The position numbers were made by a program, and so were the translations under genes. Shown in pieces: positions 35,524 through 44,477 of a stretch of 64,000 nt of DNA. How positions within the stretch are numbered: position 1 is the first letter of the stretch; each line of letters starts with the position of its first letter. The DNA comes from Psychrobacter arcticus 273-4 (GTDB lineage: Bacteria > Pseudomonadota > Gammaproteobacteria > Pseudomonadales > Moraxellaceae). The DNA is taken from the NCBI RefSeq assembly GCF_000012305.1, contig NC_007204.1, positions 2,170,001-2,234,000 of the forward strand, given 5' to 3'. The notes under the pieces are model-generated. The model did not search any database, was not told where the DNA came from, and worked only from the letters and a program-made list of their open reading frames with translations.

Positions 35524-37101
35524 TTACTGCATGACCAAATATTCAAACGCTGATAATGCCGCTTTTGAACCTTCACCCATCGCAATATTAATCTGCTTAA
35601 AGGGTACAGTCGTTACATCACCACAAGCAAAGATACCTTTGCGATCTGTGCGGCAGCGCTCATCAATCTCAATCTCACCAAAGCGGTTTAAATCGATGAA
35701 GCCTTTGACGAACTCAGTATTGGGTATCAAACCAATCTGTACAAACACCCCTGCAACATCAAGCTCTTTATTGTCGTTGCTATTGCGATCTTGATAAACG
35801 AGAGACGATACTTTACCATCAGTCGCTTTAATTTCTTGGGTTGCTGCACTGGTAATGATATCGATATTTGACTTTTCTTTGGCTTTATTAATCAATACCT
35901 GATCCGCTTTCAAATCATCAGCAAACTCAAGCACGGTCACATGCTTCACGATACCAGCAAGATCTAATGCCGCTTCGATACCAGAGTTACCGCCACCGAC
36001 GACGGCAATATCTTTACCTTTAAAGAATGGACCGTCACAGTGCGCACAAAAAGCCACGCCTTTACCGATGTTTTCTTCTTCGCCAGCGACACCTAGCTTA
36101 CGCCACTGAGCACCAGTTGCTAAGATAATACTGCGCGTCTCAAACGTCTCACCGGTATTTAGATGGATGCTGTAGTTTTCATCAGCAGTCTCACTAATCT
36201 CTTTGACACTGACATGCTCTTTAAGCGTGATGTTGTATTCGCGCAAATGCTTTTCAAAATTGGCAGATAACTCACTACCCGTCGTTAAAGGCACCGAGAT
36301 TAAATTCTCAATATCTTGCGTATCTTTCACCTGCCCACCGATACGGTCAGCAACCATCGTCACTTTTAGACCTTTACGCGCGGTATAAATCGCCGCAGCA
36401 ACCCCAGCAGGACCAGCACCGATAATCGTCACATCTTGCTGCTCTAACTGCTCAGCATCATCATCAGCTTCTGCTAACAAGTCAGGAAATTGCTCTTGCA
36501 ACTTCTCAATCAATTTAGCCGTGTCAATCAGACCATTAGCAAAAGGTTTACCATTCAAAAATACTGCTGGCACACCTTGAATATTATTGGCTTCTACTTG
36601 CTCTTGGAACAATGCACCGTCAATCATCTCATTACTGATGTCATCGTTTAGCAGCGCAAATTGGTTCAGCGCTTGCACAACTTCTGGGCAACTGTGGCAA
36701 GATAATGAGACATAAGTCTGAAACTGTAACGGCTTATTAAAGCGTTTAATGAGCTTTTGAATGCCTTCGTCCAGCTTTAACGTATGACCACCGGCTTGCA
36801 AAATTGCCAATATCAATGAAGTAAATTCATGTCCGCCTGGAATACCACTAAAGACAATACCCGTATCCATCAAAGCGCCATCGATATGATTGATTACTTT
36901 AAAGCTGATTGGGCTTGGTAAAGTGTCATCGTTAGCTTGTGCATCAAAATTAATCTTATCGGTCGTACCAGCGATTTTGGTCAAAAAGTCAACCAGCTCA
37001 GCACGCTTGCTATGCTCGCCGCTACCCAATACAAAGCTGATTGGGCGGGTCATGTTTGCGCTATAGCTCTTTACTGCATCTAATAAGCTTTGGTCTATCA
37101 T
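35524..37101 (-). CDS. ahpF: Alkyl hydroperoxide reductase subunit F
   Basis: A 525-residue flavoprotein that reduces AhpC with NADH. The N-terminal double thioredoxin-like domain carries the SCHSC disulphide centre (about residue 130), followed by the FAD motif [20 protein letters not shown], the FCAHCD redox centre and the NAD-binding [15 protein letters not shown], then [10 protein letters not shown]. All catalytic cysteines are present. ATGAGGAACAATT precedes the ATG. It is not directly next to ahpC: a YdcH-like gene on the other strand and two MITE-like elements intervene. Confidence 0.96.
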   Translation of the reverse strand: MIDQSLLDAVKSYSANMTRPISFVLGSGEHSKRAELVDFLTKIAGTTDKINFDAQANDDTLPSPISFKVINHIDGALMDTGIVFSGIPGGHEFTSLILAILQAGGHTLKLDEGIQKLIKRFNKPLQFQTYVSLSCHSCPEVVQALNQFALLNDDISNEMIDGALFQEQVEANNIQGVPAVFLNGKPFANGLIDTAKLIEKLQEQFPDLLAEADDDAEQLEQQDVTIIGAGPAGVAAAIYTARKGLKVTMVADRIGGQVKDTQDIENLISVPLTTGSELSANFEKHLREYNITLKEHVSVKEISETADENYSIHLNTGETFETRSIILATGAQWRKLGVAGEEENIGKGVAFCAHCDGPFFKGKDIAVVGGGNSGIEAALDLAGIVKHVTVLEFADDLKADQVLINKAKEKSNIDIITSAATQEIKATDGKVSSLVYQDRNSNDNKELDVAGVFVQIGLIPNTEFVKGFIDLNRFGEIEIDERCRTDRKGIFACGDVTTVPFKQINIAMGEGSKAALSAFEYLVMQ

Positions 37102-37498
37102 AATTGTTCCTCATTATTATCGAATATGTAACGTCAGCATCAAGGCTACACGTTTAATTAGGTAAGAGTCATATGCCAATGCTGCTATTTATGTGCGGAA
37201 TATAACCTTTGATACGTCTATTATCAAAGGTTTGAGGGTTTTGAGCAAGCGGATAAACCCAAACCTTATGTTTTATAAAACCTATCGTAAACCATTATTT
37301 TTATTTAATTTCTAAATTACTTCTAAACGATAATCAATACTAACTATGGTATCTAGGTATTTTTTTCGCTACAATCGAATGAAGCAGGTAGAAGAATTCT
37401 ATGCGTGTTATGACAGATTTACTTTTATAAGTACTTGATAAACCTGTTTATTAAACGTACTTTTTAAAAGTATATTCGCTGGTATTAAGCCTGACCGC

Positions 37499-37644
37499 TA
37501 TAGTAAGCCCAGTATAAAAATGATACAGCGGGACTGGAATGAATTTTTTGCAGCCTCTGTCTGCGCAGGCACAGCACGCCAGAAAAATTTATACCAGTCC
37601 CGCGTCAAAACATGATGTATCTACTTTATTTGGAATCGACTATA
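37499..37644. repeat. MITE-like element, 146-bp class, copy 3
   Basis: Same length and ends as the 1720 copy: TATAGTAAGCCCAG to ATCGACTATA. Upstream of the YdcH-like gene, downstream of nothing obvious. The rest of the ahpF-YdcH spacer (37102-37498) is AT-rich with no gene seen. Confidence 0.9.
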
Positions 37645-37770
37645 TTGAGTTAAATAACGGTTTGGTTCCATAAAACCTAAGTCTCATAATCATAGTAATT
37701 CATCACAGCAATCTTAACGAACATGCGCGGATGCTTATGCAGGCTTGCGCTTCATAACAAGGATGACAAG

Positions 37771-38019
37771 ATGAGAAAGACAGACACATGGCAAGATAAC
37801 AAAGATATTATTGCTGAGCTTAAGCAAAAAGACAGTCACTTTGCGACTATTTTTGATGAACATGCCCAGCTAGACCAGCAAATCAATCAGCTTGATAAAG
37901 ATATGGTCACGCACGCAAGCCGTGAAGAAGAAATCGAGCAGATGAAACGGCGCAAGCTGCATCTAAAAGATGAGATCTATAAAATAATCGATAAAAATAA
38001 ATTAGGGTCTCATGCCTAA
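37771..38019 (+). CDS. YdcH-like DUF465 protein
   Basis: 82 residues: DSHFATIFDEHAQLDQQINQLD then EEIEQMKRRKLHLKDEIYKII, the DUF465 pattern of small helical proteins with unknown role. The frame can be extended to 37723, but AAGGA seven bases before ATG at 37771 fixes the start. Flanked on both sides by MITE-like elements. Confidence 0.88.
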   Translation: MRKTDTWQDNKDIIAELKQKDSHFATIFDEHAQLDQQINQLDKDMVTHASREEEIEQMKRRKLHLKDEIYKIIDKNKLGSHA

Positions 38020-38040
38020 TTAGTGGCTGTTTTAGACAGT

Positions 38041-38137
38041 TATAGTCGGTGAAAAGTAATATCGATACAACACGTACTACTGGTGCAAATTTTTCTGGCG
38101 TGCTGTGCCTACGCAGACAGAGGCTACAAAAAATTTA
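38041..38137. repeat. MITE-like element, 138-bp class, truncated copy
   Basis: Begins TATAGTCGGTGAAAAG and follows the family through the core but stops after GCTACAAAAAATTTAGAT at about 38137; the distal arm is missing. The right part was probably deleted. Confidence 0.85.
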
Positions 38138-38145
38138 GATAAGGA

Positions 38146-38184
38146 AAAACCCCATTAGCATAAGTTAATGGGGTCTTTTTTTTA
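38146..38184. terminator. Terminator between the YdcH-like gene and ahpC
   Basis: ACCCCATTA / TAATGGGGT stem with A- and T-runs on both sides, so it works for both convergent transcripts. Confidence 0.85.
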
Positions 38185-38258
38185 CACTTGATTTAGCATC
38201 ATAAATGAGCAAATACTGCTTTTCATCATGCTCATATCTTTATCTAATCAATAACTGC

Positions 38259-38825
38259 TTAGATTTTACCTACTAGATCAAGACTTGGTTTTAAAGTCTC
38301 TTGACCAGCTTCCCAAGCGGCTGGGCAAACTTCGCCGTCGTTTTCACGAACATACTGTGCCGCTTTTACTTTACGCAGCATATCTTTTGCACTACGGCCA
38401 ATACCGCCAGCATGAATCTCAGCAACTTGAATCAAGCCATCAGGATCTACTAAGAATGTACCGCGCTCAGCAAGACCAGCTTCTTCAATCATAACGTTAA
38501 AGCCACGCGTGATACGACCAGTAGGATCACCAATCATTGGGTAAGTAACTTTACCGATTGCTTCTGAAGAATCATGCCATGCTTTATGGGTGAAATGCGT
38601 ATCCGTTGATACTGAGTACACTTCTACGCCTAAGCCTTTTAGCTCTTCGTAATGAGCTGCCATGTCTTCAAGTTCAGTTGGGCAAACAAAGGTAAAGTCG
38701 GCTGGGTAAAATAGGAAAATCGCCCAGCTGCCTTTTACGTCTTCAGAGGTGATGGTTTTGAATTCACCGTTTACAAACGCTTGTGCTGAAAATTCTGGGA
38801 TTTCTTGATTGATGATAGACGCCAT
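38259..38825 (-). CDS. ahpC: Alkyl hydroperoxide reductase subunit C (2-Cys peroxiredoxin)
   Basis: 188 residues, about normal length. Peroxidatic cysteine in [13 protein letters not shown] (about residue 48), resolving cysteine in [13 protein letters not shown]. Reduces hydrogen and alkyl peroxides in the cytosol, recycled by AhpF. AAAGGAG precedes the ATG. It is divergent from oxyR, and the 265-bp spacer contains CTAT tetrads of the type found in OxyR sites (38894-38930, weak). Confidence 0.97.
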   Translation of the reverse strand: MASIINQEIPEFSAQAFVNGEFKTITSEDVKGSWAIFLFYPADFTFVCPTELEDMAAHYEELKGLGVEVYSVSTDTHFTHKAWHDSSEAIGKVTYPMIGDPTGRITRGFNVMIEEAGLAERGTFLVDPDGLIQVAEIHAGGIGRSAKDMLRKVKAAQYVRENDGEVCPAAWEAGQETLKPSLDLVGKI

Positions 38826-39090
38826 GATTGGCTCCTTTATAGTTAAGTTGATTGAAAATTATTTATAGGTTTGTTTCCATTAACCCTTTTACTATCTGGG
38901 CTACCTGACAAACTATACGCGAATTCTATGGTTAATCCAGTTAAAAGTTTTTAATGTGATGTTTTGTTTTATTAAACTTGTTAAACTATTATATCTGCTT
39001 TTTTATCTGTGTATCAGCGATAATGGATAGTGTACACAAGACAAACAAGTAAAACAAATTGCATGAAAAACCCATTAATAGAGAGGTTTT

Positions 39091-39999
39091 ATGATTACTT
39101 TACGTCAACTTGAGTTTGCCTTGGCGGTCGCTAAACACCGTCATTTTAAGCGCGCAGCAGAAGATTGTAATATCTCACAGTCTGCATTGAGCCTCGGTAT
39201 CGCAGAGTTAGAAAAGCAGCTCGACACCCAGATTTTTGAGCGCAATAATAAGCAAGTATTAATCACCCCTATTGGTGAAGATATTTTAGTGCGGGCGCAA
39301 CGGGTATTTTCAGAAGTAAATGATTTGACCACGCGCGCGCATAGCCATCAATCGCCACTTGCTTACCCTATGACCGTGGGTATCATTCCAACGATTGCCC
39401 CTTATCTGCTACCAAAAGTATTGCCTGCGCTGCGTGAGCACTATCCAGAATTTCGCATGACCATCGTCGAGCAACAAACCGAACGCTTACTTGAACAAGT
39501 GCGTTACGGTCATATTGATACCGCTATTATTGCCCTACCTTATGCGGTAGATGGCTTACATAGTTTTGAGTTTTGGAGCGAAGACTTCTTTGCCGTCTTT
39601 CCAAAAAATGATGTACATGCCAAGCTTGATACCATCAACGCTGATGAGCTGGCAACGGCAAACCTTATGTTACTTGGCGAAGGGCATTGCTTGACTGACC
39701 AAACGCTATCTGTCTGTCATTTTGACCGTGCGCTGATGAAATCCAGCTTTTCAGATGCCAGCTTAAACACCCTTATTCAAATGGCACTTGCCAATATGGG
39801 TACGACGTTGGTGCCAGAGATGGCGCTCGATCAATTGCATTTGCAAAACCAAAACGCCGTTGCAGTACCACTGGCAGAAAAAGGTCCGCACCGTCATATT
39901 GCCTTTGTCACCCGTCTGAATTATGCCCGTGTCGATGATGTCAATTTGCTTGGCAAAGTGTTTAAGCAGGCGTTTGAAGATAATGCTAACAAAGACTAA
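39091..39999 (+). CDS. oxyR: Peroxide-sensing LysR regulator OxyR
   Basis: 302 residues. LysR helix-turn-helix (LRQLEFALAVAKHRHFKRAAED, SQSALSLGIAELEKQL) and the OxyR-specific sensor loop LGEGHCLTDQTLSVCHFD, which has the two redox cysteines. Activates ahpC and related genes on oxidation. AGAGAGG lies upstream of the ATG. Autoregulation is likely from the shared promoter spacer with ahpC. Confidence 0.94.
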   Translation: MITLRQLEFALAVAKHRHFKRAAEDCNISQSALSLGIAELEKQLDTQIFERNNKQVLITPIGEDILVRAQRVFSEVNDLTTRAHSHQSPLAYPMTVGIIPTIAPYLLPKVLPALREHYPEFRMTIVEQQTERLLEQVRYGHIDTAIIALPYAVDGLHSFEFWSEDFFAVFPKNDVHAKLDTINADELATANLMLLGEGHCLTDQTLSVCHFDRALMKSSFSDASLNTLIQMALANMGTTLVPEMALDQLHLQNQNAVAVPLAEKGPHRHIAFVTRLNYARVDDVNLLGKVFKQAFEDNANKD

Positions 40000-40064
40000 G
40001 ACCTCGATGATAGAAAATCAAAAGCATCATGAATAATGATTGTTTATAAGTAGATAAGTTAACT

Positions 40065-40211
40065 ATGGCGAATTATCTCTTGGATATGGATTTAAGTATT
40101 TTAGGTGCGCCTTGGTCTGAATATCATTTGACAGAGCATTATTATGCACGTTTAGAAGAGCAAACTCGAGACAATATCAAGCATGAAATCAGTCTTTTAC
40201 GCGCATCTTAA
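40065..40211 (+). pseudogene. Fragment of an HD-superfamily phosphohydrolase gene
   Basis: 48 codons: NYLLDMDLSILGAPWSEYHL ... EEQTRDNIKHEISLLRAS, matching a stretch of predicted metal-dependent HD hydrolases (the FLDLDLSILGAPW-like region). The upstream HD motif and most of the protein are absent. Its last 23 bases overlap the 3' end of the methyltransferase gene on the other strand. A decayed relic; translation seems unlikely. Confidence 0.6.
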
Positions 40212-40794
40212 TAAACAGCTCGCTGCCCTGCCGTGCTGGGTGTGAGTTATAGCTCTGCTCCATGATTTCAGTGTCAAAATGAGTCGAGAAACGCTGTTGA
40301 TACTCCTCTTTCGTACCACCAAAAGGCGGCTCGTTTCGCCCAAAGTCTTTGTCGAATAGCAATCCAACGAGCTGACCCTTAGGTTTAAGCAATCGTGCCA
40401 TCTGCTGCACATACTCATCTCGACGAGCAGGGTTGATCGCACAAAAAAACGTCTGCTCAAGCACCCAATCAAACTGATGTTGCTTAGGTAATAAATCAAA
40501 AAAATCCGCGCAGATTAGCTTATCAGCTGGAAAATCAGGGTAACGCTCAGCAAAGTCTTTAATTGGTGCTGGCGCAAAATCAACCAAAGTAATATTGGTA
40601 AAACCTTGCTCATACAAGTAGCCGACTTCATAAGCATTGCCTGCACCTGGCACTAAAACAGCCTGTTCTTTAGCCGCTTCAGGCAGCTGATCGATATAAA
40701 CTTTTAGTGGCGGCGATACCTGCCCCATATCCCAACCGATACTATCTTGCTCATAACGCTGTTGCCAGAACTCAGCTTGATTGACATTTCCCAT
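40189..40794 (-). CDS. SAM-dependent methyltransferase, thiopurine methyltransferase type
   Basis: 201 residues. FWQQRYEQDSIGWDMGQVSPPL is the hallmark of the TPMT/HOL group; SAM-binding motif VLVPGAGNAYEVGYL, then LVDFAPAPI and LICADFFDLLP. Homologues methylate halides, thiols or metalloids; the substrate is not evident. A complete gene, whose 3' end overlaps a decayed HD gene on the other strand. Confidence 0.88.
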   Translation of the reverse strand: MGNVNQAEFWQQRYEQDSIGWDMGQVSPPLKVYIDQLPEAAKEQAVLVPGAGNAYEVGYLYEQGFTNITLVDFAPAPIKDFAERYPDFPADKLICADFFDLLPKQHQFDWVLEQTFFCAINPARRDEYVQQMARLLKPKGQLVGLLFDKDFGRNEPPFGGTKEEYQQRFSTHFDTEIMEQSYNSHPARQGSELFIKMRVKD

Positions 40795-40928
40795 ATGGCA
40801 TCCTTATCTCTCTAATTGTCTTACTTAACGCCGTTTATATAATATAATTATTAAACGACATAATTTGTATCATTATTACCAATCATATCAGGCTTATTGA
40901 CGTTATTGAGACTATTTATGCACCATGT

Positions 40929-41597
40929 TCAATCGAGCTGACCATCTTTACCTGCCAGCAGATTATGCCAATACTGATAGTCAGGCATCGCTGTCGCCAC
41001 CGTCTGCCAGAACGCGGCACTGTGATTAGGATGATGTAGATGACAAAGCTCATGAACGATGACGTATTCGGTGCACTCAATCGGATAAGCAGGCAAATAG
41101 ACAGACAGCCAAATACGGCGCGCGCGAGTATTACAACTGCCCCAACGCGTGTGCATCTTTTTTAGGCGTATTTCATTGGCTCTAGCACCGACAATCGGTT
41201 GCCACTTATCAAACAAAGAAGGTATGACTTTAGAAAGCTCTTGTCGATAGTAAGCTAGTTTCTTATCATCGCTTAAGCTGAAGGATTGCGATATGCCCCA
41301 CAATAAAATAGGGCTGTCAGCAACTGAAGAATCGGACGAGGTGCTTTGTTTACGTTGGTATTGCTCTAAAACTTGTGCATGATTTTGTATCGCCCACGGC
41401 ACCCGCTTAGCAATAGACTCTGCCATTTGTGCAGGGCTAATAAATGTAGGAACTGATACCATCAGTAGATGAGGCTTTAAGCGAAAATTGATATTTTTGA
41501 CGCGCTTTTTTCTCACCTGTAGTTCAATGCTTGCCTCTGACAAACAGTGCATCGTACTTTGCAATAAAGGGCTATGGTATTCAGGTGGCACATTCAT
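40929..41597 (-). CDS. YgjP-like (DUF45) zinc metallopeptidase
   Basis: 222 residues. HELCHLHHPNHSAAFWQTV is the HExxH-type zinc site with the extra His and downstream FW typical of YgjP/SprT-like proteins; the N-terminal KRVKNINFRLKPH segment and RKMHTRWGSC-like loop (LKKMHTRWGSCNTRARR) agree. The start at 41597 places ATG just before the TGA of the upstream gene; an ATG at 41624 would overlap that gene. Physiological substrate unknown. Confidence 0.88.
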   Translation of the reverse strand: MNVPPEYHSPLLQSTMHCLSEASIELQVRKKRVKNINFRLKPHLLMVSVPTFISPAQMAESIAKRVPWAIQNHAQVLEQYQRKQSTSSDSSVADSPILLWGISQSFSLSDDKKLAYYRQELSKVIPSLFDKWQPIVGARANEIRLKKMHTRWGSCNTRARRIWLSVYLPAYPIECTEYVIVHELCHLHHPNHSAAFWQTVATAMPDYQYWHNLLAGKDGQLD

Positions 41598-41598
41598 A

Positions 41599-43191
41599 TC
41601 ACAGTGCTTGCAGATGATTATCAAAAGACATCATATGGCATTTGATGTCTGTGCCGATAGTGTTATTTTTGGCGATAGCGTCTGAGTTTAGTTCTGAATC
41701 TAGTATGGTTAAATCATTGACACTCAATCGGGTCAGTTGGCCTTGTCCATCACTAACAATAAAGCCTGATTTTTGCTCTGCATCAACACTACCTTTGCCA
41801 CTACCTGTCTTGCGACTATAAATGGAGGCGCCTGCACAATCTGGCAGACTGACAGAGTTGATTAATGCTCGAGTAGTCAAATCAAATATTGCCGCACAGC
41901 CACCGATTGGTGTCGTCACACACAGCAGGTTGCATTTACTATCAACCGCCACACTAGCGATATATTGATGAAAGCGTTGCCACTGATTATTGGGCATCGT
42001 CAAAGGCGTAAGCTTGATGTCGCCACGCTTATGGGTCAAGACCAACGGCACATTAATATGCTTCTCACCTTGAAACTGAATACCAATCATCACCGTGCCA
42101 TCATCGTGCATGGCCAAATGACGTACACTCATCTGATTGTGCTCAGGGGTAATCTGCTCAAGCAATGACCCATCATGGCGGTTTAAATACACCAGTGAGG
42201 GGTGCATGGTATCAAGGTTCAGCTCCTCTCGAGAGGCTTGTTCGGTTTTGATACCGCCATTAGCGATTATTAAAGTCTCACCATCTGGATGCATAATCAG
42301 CTCATGTGGACCAATACCATACGAGTCAAACTCTGCTATTTTTTGATAACCTTTATCAACAGCATAAGCACCGATTTTGCCATCTAAACTTAGCGTGTCA
42401 TTTTCAGTCACATATAACTTTGAACCATCTAAGCTATAGCAAGCATGACCATAAAAATGACGATTGGTTGCAGCATTAATCGCAAATCTTACTTGTCCTG
42501 TCGCAGTATCAAGCACCCAGAATTTTTCACTAGGGCGACGACCCATCACTACAACGTCACGACTTTGACGATGATTGAGATGATTGCTGACCGTATTATC
42601 TTCATACCTAAACACAGGTTGCACCACAATATCATGGACGCGCTCAGGCATGGTGGTTTGCCACACTACCTCTCTATCGGCATCGATACCGACCACACCA
42701 AAATCGTTTTCATTATCCTCATTTATCAGTGAGATATCTTTTGGCATAGAAGCCACACCACTGACCCAGCACACAGGACGAGCAAGCATAGTAGTCGTAT
42801 GCATTGCACTAAAATTATTGGTCGCCAAACCACTGCTATTAGACTGCTTATCATTCATTGGCAGGCGATACGCTTGTTGCCACGTCGACGCTGCCTGCTG
42901 GCAAGAATAGCGAAAATGCCTGAGCATTGACCTTGAATGACTGGCTGACTGTAAGGCATTCATTTGAGAATAAATGCCGCGCACATAATCTTGCACACGG
43001 GCATCAGCTAAGTGCTGCTTACGATAGCGATGATGGATACCGACAAAGGCTGCTGTGCCAAGCATTGTCAGTATTGAGGTCGTCAGCAACTCATGGCTAA
43101 ATGGTTTTGCTTTTAGCTGAGGCAACTGCTGATCAATGTCCGTAGTTAACTCAGCTACGGACGCTGCGGTACTCGCTTTGATAATCGCCAT
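41599..43191 (-). CDS. DUF1513 beta-propeller protein of the imelysin cluster
   Basis: 530 residues, longer than the roughly 360 usual for DUF1513 proteins, with an N-terminal transmembrane/signal segment (ELLTTSILTMLGTAAFVGIH) and Ser/Thr-rich insertions. Repeated blades carry FYGHACYSLDGSKLYVTEND, GPHELIMHPDGETLIIANGG and similar motifs. Family members occur with imelysins in iron-acquisition loci, where their role is not established. The gene is the last of the operon and starts three bases after the imelysin-2 stop. Confidence 0.85.
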   Translation of the reverse strand: MAIIKASTAASVAELTTDIDQQLPQLKAKPFSHELLTTSILTMLGTAAFVGIHHRYRKQHLADARVQDYVRGIYSQMNALQSASHSRSMLRHFRYSCQQAASTWQQAYRLPMNDKQSNSSGLATNNFSAMHTTTMLARPVCWVSGVASMPKDISLINEDNENDFGVVGIDADREVVWQTTMPERVHDIVVQPVFRYEDNTVSNHLNHRQSRDVVVMGRRPSEKFWVLDTATGQVRFAINAATNRHFYGHACYSLDGSKLYVTENDTLSLDGKIGAYAVDKGYQKIAEFDSYGIGPHELIMHPDGETLIIANGGIKTEQASREELNLDTMHPSLVYLNRHDGSLLEQITPEHNQMSVRHLAMHDDGTVMIGIQFQGEKHINVPLVLTHKRGDIKLTPLTMPNNQWQRFHQYIASVAVDSKCNLLCVTTPIGGCAAIFDLTTRALINSVSLPDCAGASIYSRKTGSGKGSVDAEQKSGFIVSDGQGQLTRLSVNDLTILDSELNSDAIAKNNTIGTDIKCHMMSFDNHLQAL

Positions 43192-43194
43192 TAT

Positions 43195-44364
43195 TTAATC
43201 GCCATCGGTACTATTAAAACCCACACGGATACCGAGCGTTGGAATCAATTGGCTTTTAATCAAGCGCGTGATGTTGGTGAGATGATCATACAGCTCTTGC
43301 TGCGTGGCTTTATCAGCAGTAGCCAAATCTTCTGGCATTTGTGCCAATAGCGCCGTGGTATCAGCAAGGGCGGTTGATAGCGTATCTGCTACGGTATTTT
43401 CATTATTGCTGCCCAAGATAGCAGTCAATACCGGATCGGTCATGGCTTTATTTAAGGTCGCTAATTTTGCATTGATAATCGCGCGACTTTGCCCTGCAGT
43501 CGCAGCAGGTAGATGACCTTTGGCTTTACCGCTCAAGCCTAATGGCTGCTCAATGGCGTTAGACTTCATCGTCTCTACCAATGAAAGCAGAGAGTTAAAC
43601 CATTGGTTCAAGCCTTGATCGCTTTCGGCGGTTTTATCAATAGCCAACAGCTTAATGGCGTTTTGCTGCCAGTTTTTCTCAATATCCTTTAGACGTGTAC
43701 CCAGCGCACTACTGGCACTCATAACATAAGCACACTGACCGGCGTCCAAGCTGTCATTAGCATAGAGTGCTTCCTCTAGACCGGGGATGCCTTGGACAAC
43801 GGCGCTTTCATTAGCAAGTTGCTCAGCCGTCAGTGCTGGATTGGCAGTGATAAGATCAGCGACGCCGCCATGTACCAAACCGCGCTCATCAGGATAATAG
43901 TTGATATATAGATTGCTCATACTGGCAGTCGCAGGACCGAAGTTAACCATCTCAGCACTTGCCCATGCTTGTGCTAATACCAGCCACTGATCACGCAGTG
44001 CTTGTAATTCATCACCGCTGACTGGCGCTTTTTGACAATGCTTTTGTGCCAAATCATGCAATAAATCACTTTGTTTCGCCGCATCAGCATATGCTGGAAT
44101 GACCATATCATTAGCCACATGGGTTAAATAGGTTTTTTCTGTCTCAGCACTGATATCAACAGCGACTATTTTTTCAGCATTTTTATTCGTACTGCTGCTA
44201 TCACCAGCCGCAGCATTTTCGCCAGTTTTAGGCTCAGCACTGTCCTGTGCAACTTGTCTGTCTACCTCTGCTGCGTTATTGTCATCAGCAGGTTTGACGC
44301 AACTAATGAGTATTCCCGCACTTAATGCCGACAGTGCCATTGCTAACACATGGTTTATTTTCAT
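43195..44364 (-). CDS. Imelysin-family lipoprotein (second copy)
   Basis: 389 residues with lipobox GILISC (about residues 17-22), an Asp/Ala-rich linker and an imelysin helical bundle (LHDLAQKHCQK, GIPGLEEALYAND). The GxHxxE motif of canonical imelysins is not evident; GLEEALY takes its place, as in the divergent partner copy of such clusters. Probable periplasmic or outer-membrane iron-binding function. Between the di-haem gene and the DUF1513 gene on the same strand. Confidence 0.88.
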   Translation of the reverse strand: MKINHVLAMALSALSAGILISCVKPADDNNAAEVDRQVAQDSAEPKTGENAAAGDSSSTNKNAEKIVAVDISAETEKTYLTHVANDMVIPAYADAAKQSDLLHDLAQKHCQKAPVSGDELQALRDQWLVLAQAWASAEMVNFGPATASMSNLYINYYPDERGLVHGGVADLITANPALTAEQLANESAVVQGIPGLEEALYANDSLDAGQCAYVMSASSALGTRLKDIEKNWQQNAIKLLAIDKTAESDQGLNQWFNSLLSLVETMKSNAIEQPLGLSGKAKGHLPAATAGQSRAIINAKLATLNKAMTDPVLTAILGSNNENTVADTLSTALADTTALLAQMPEDLATADKATQQELYDHLTNITRLIKSQLIPTLGIRVGFNSTDGD

Positions 44365-44477
44365 AGGTTTCTCAGTAATGTTATCAATAATTATTTAGTA
44401 CGTTATGTCTATCATCTGATAAGGCAGATAACCTTACCAACCTGTTACTCAGTCATTAAAAATAAGGAATAAAATTA

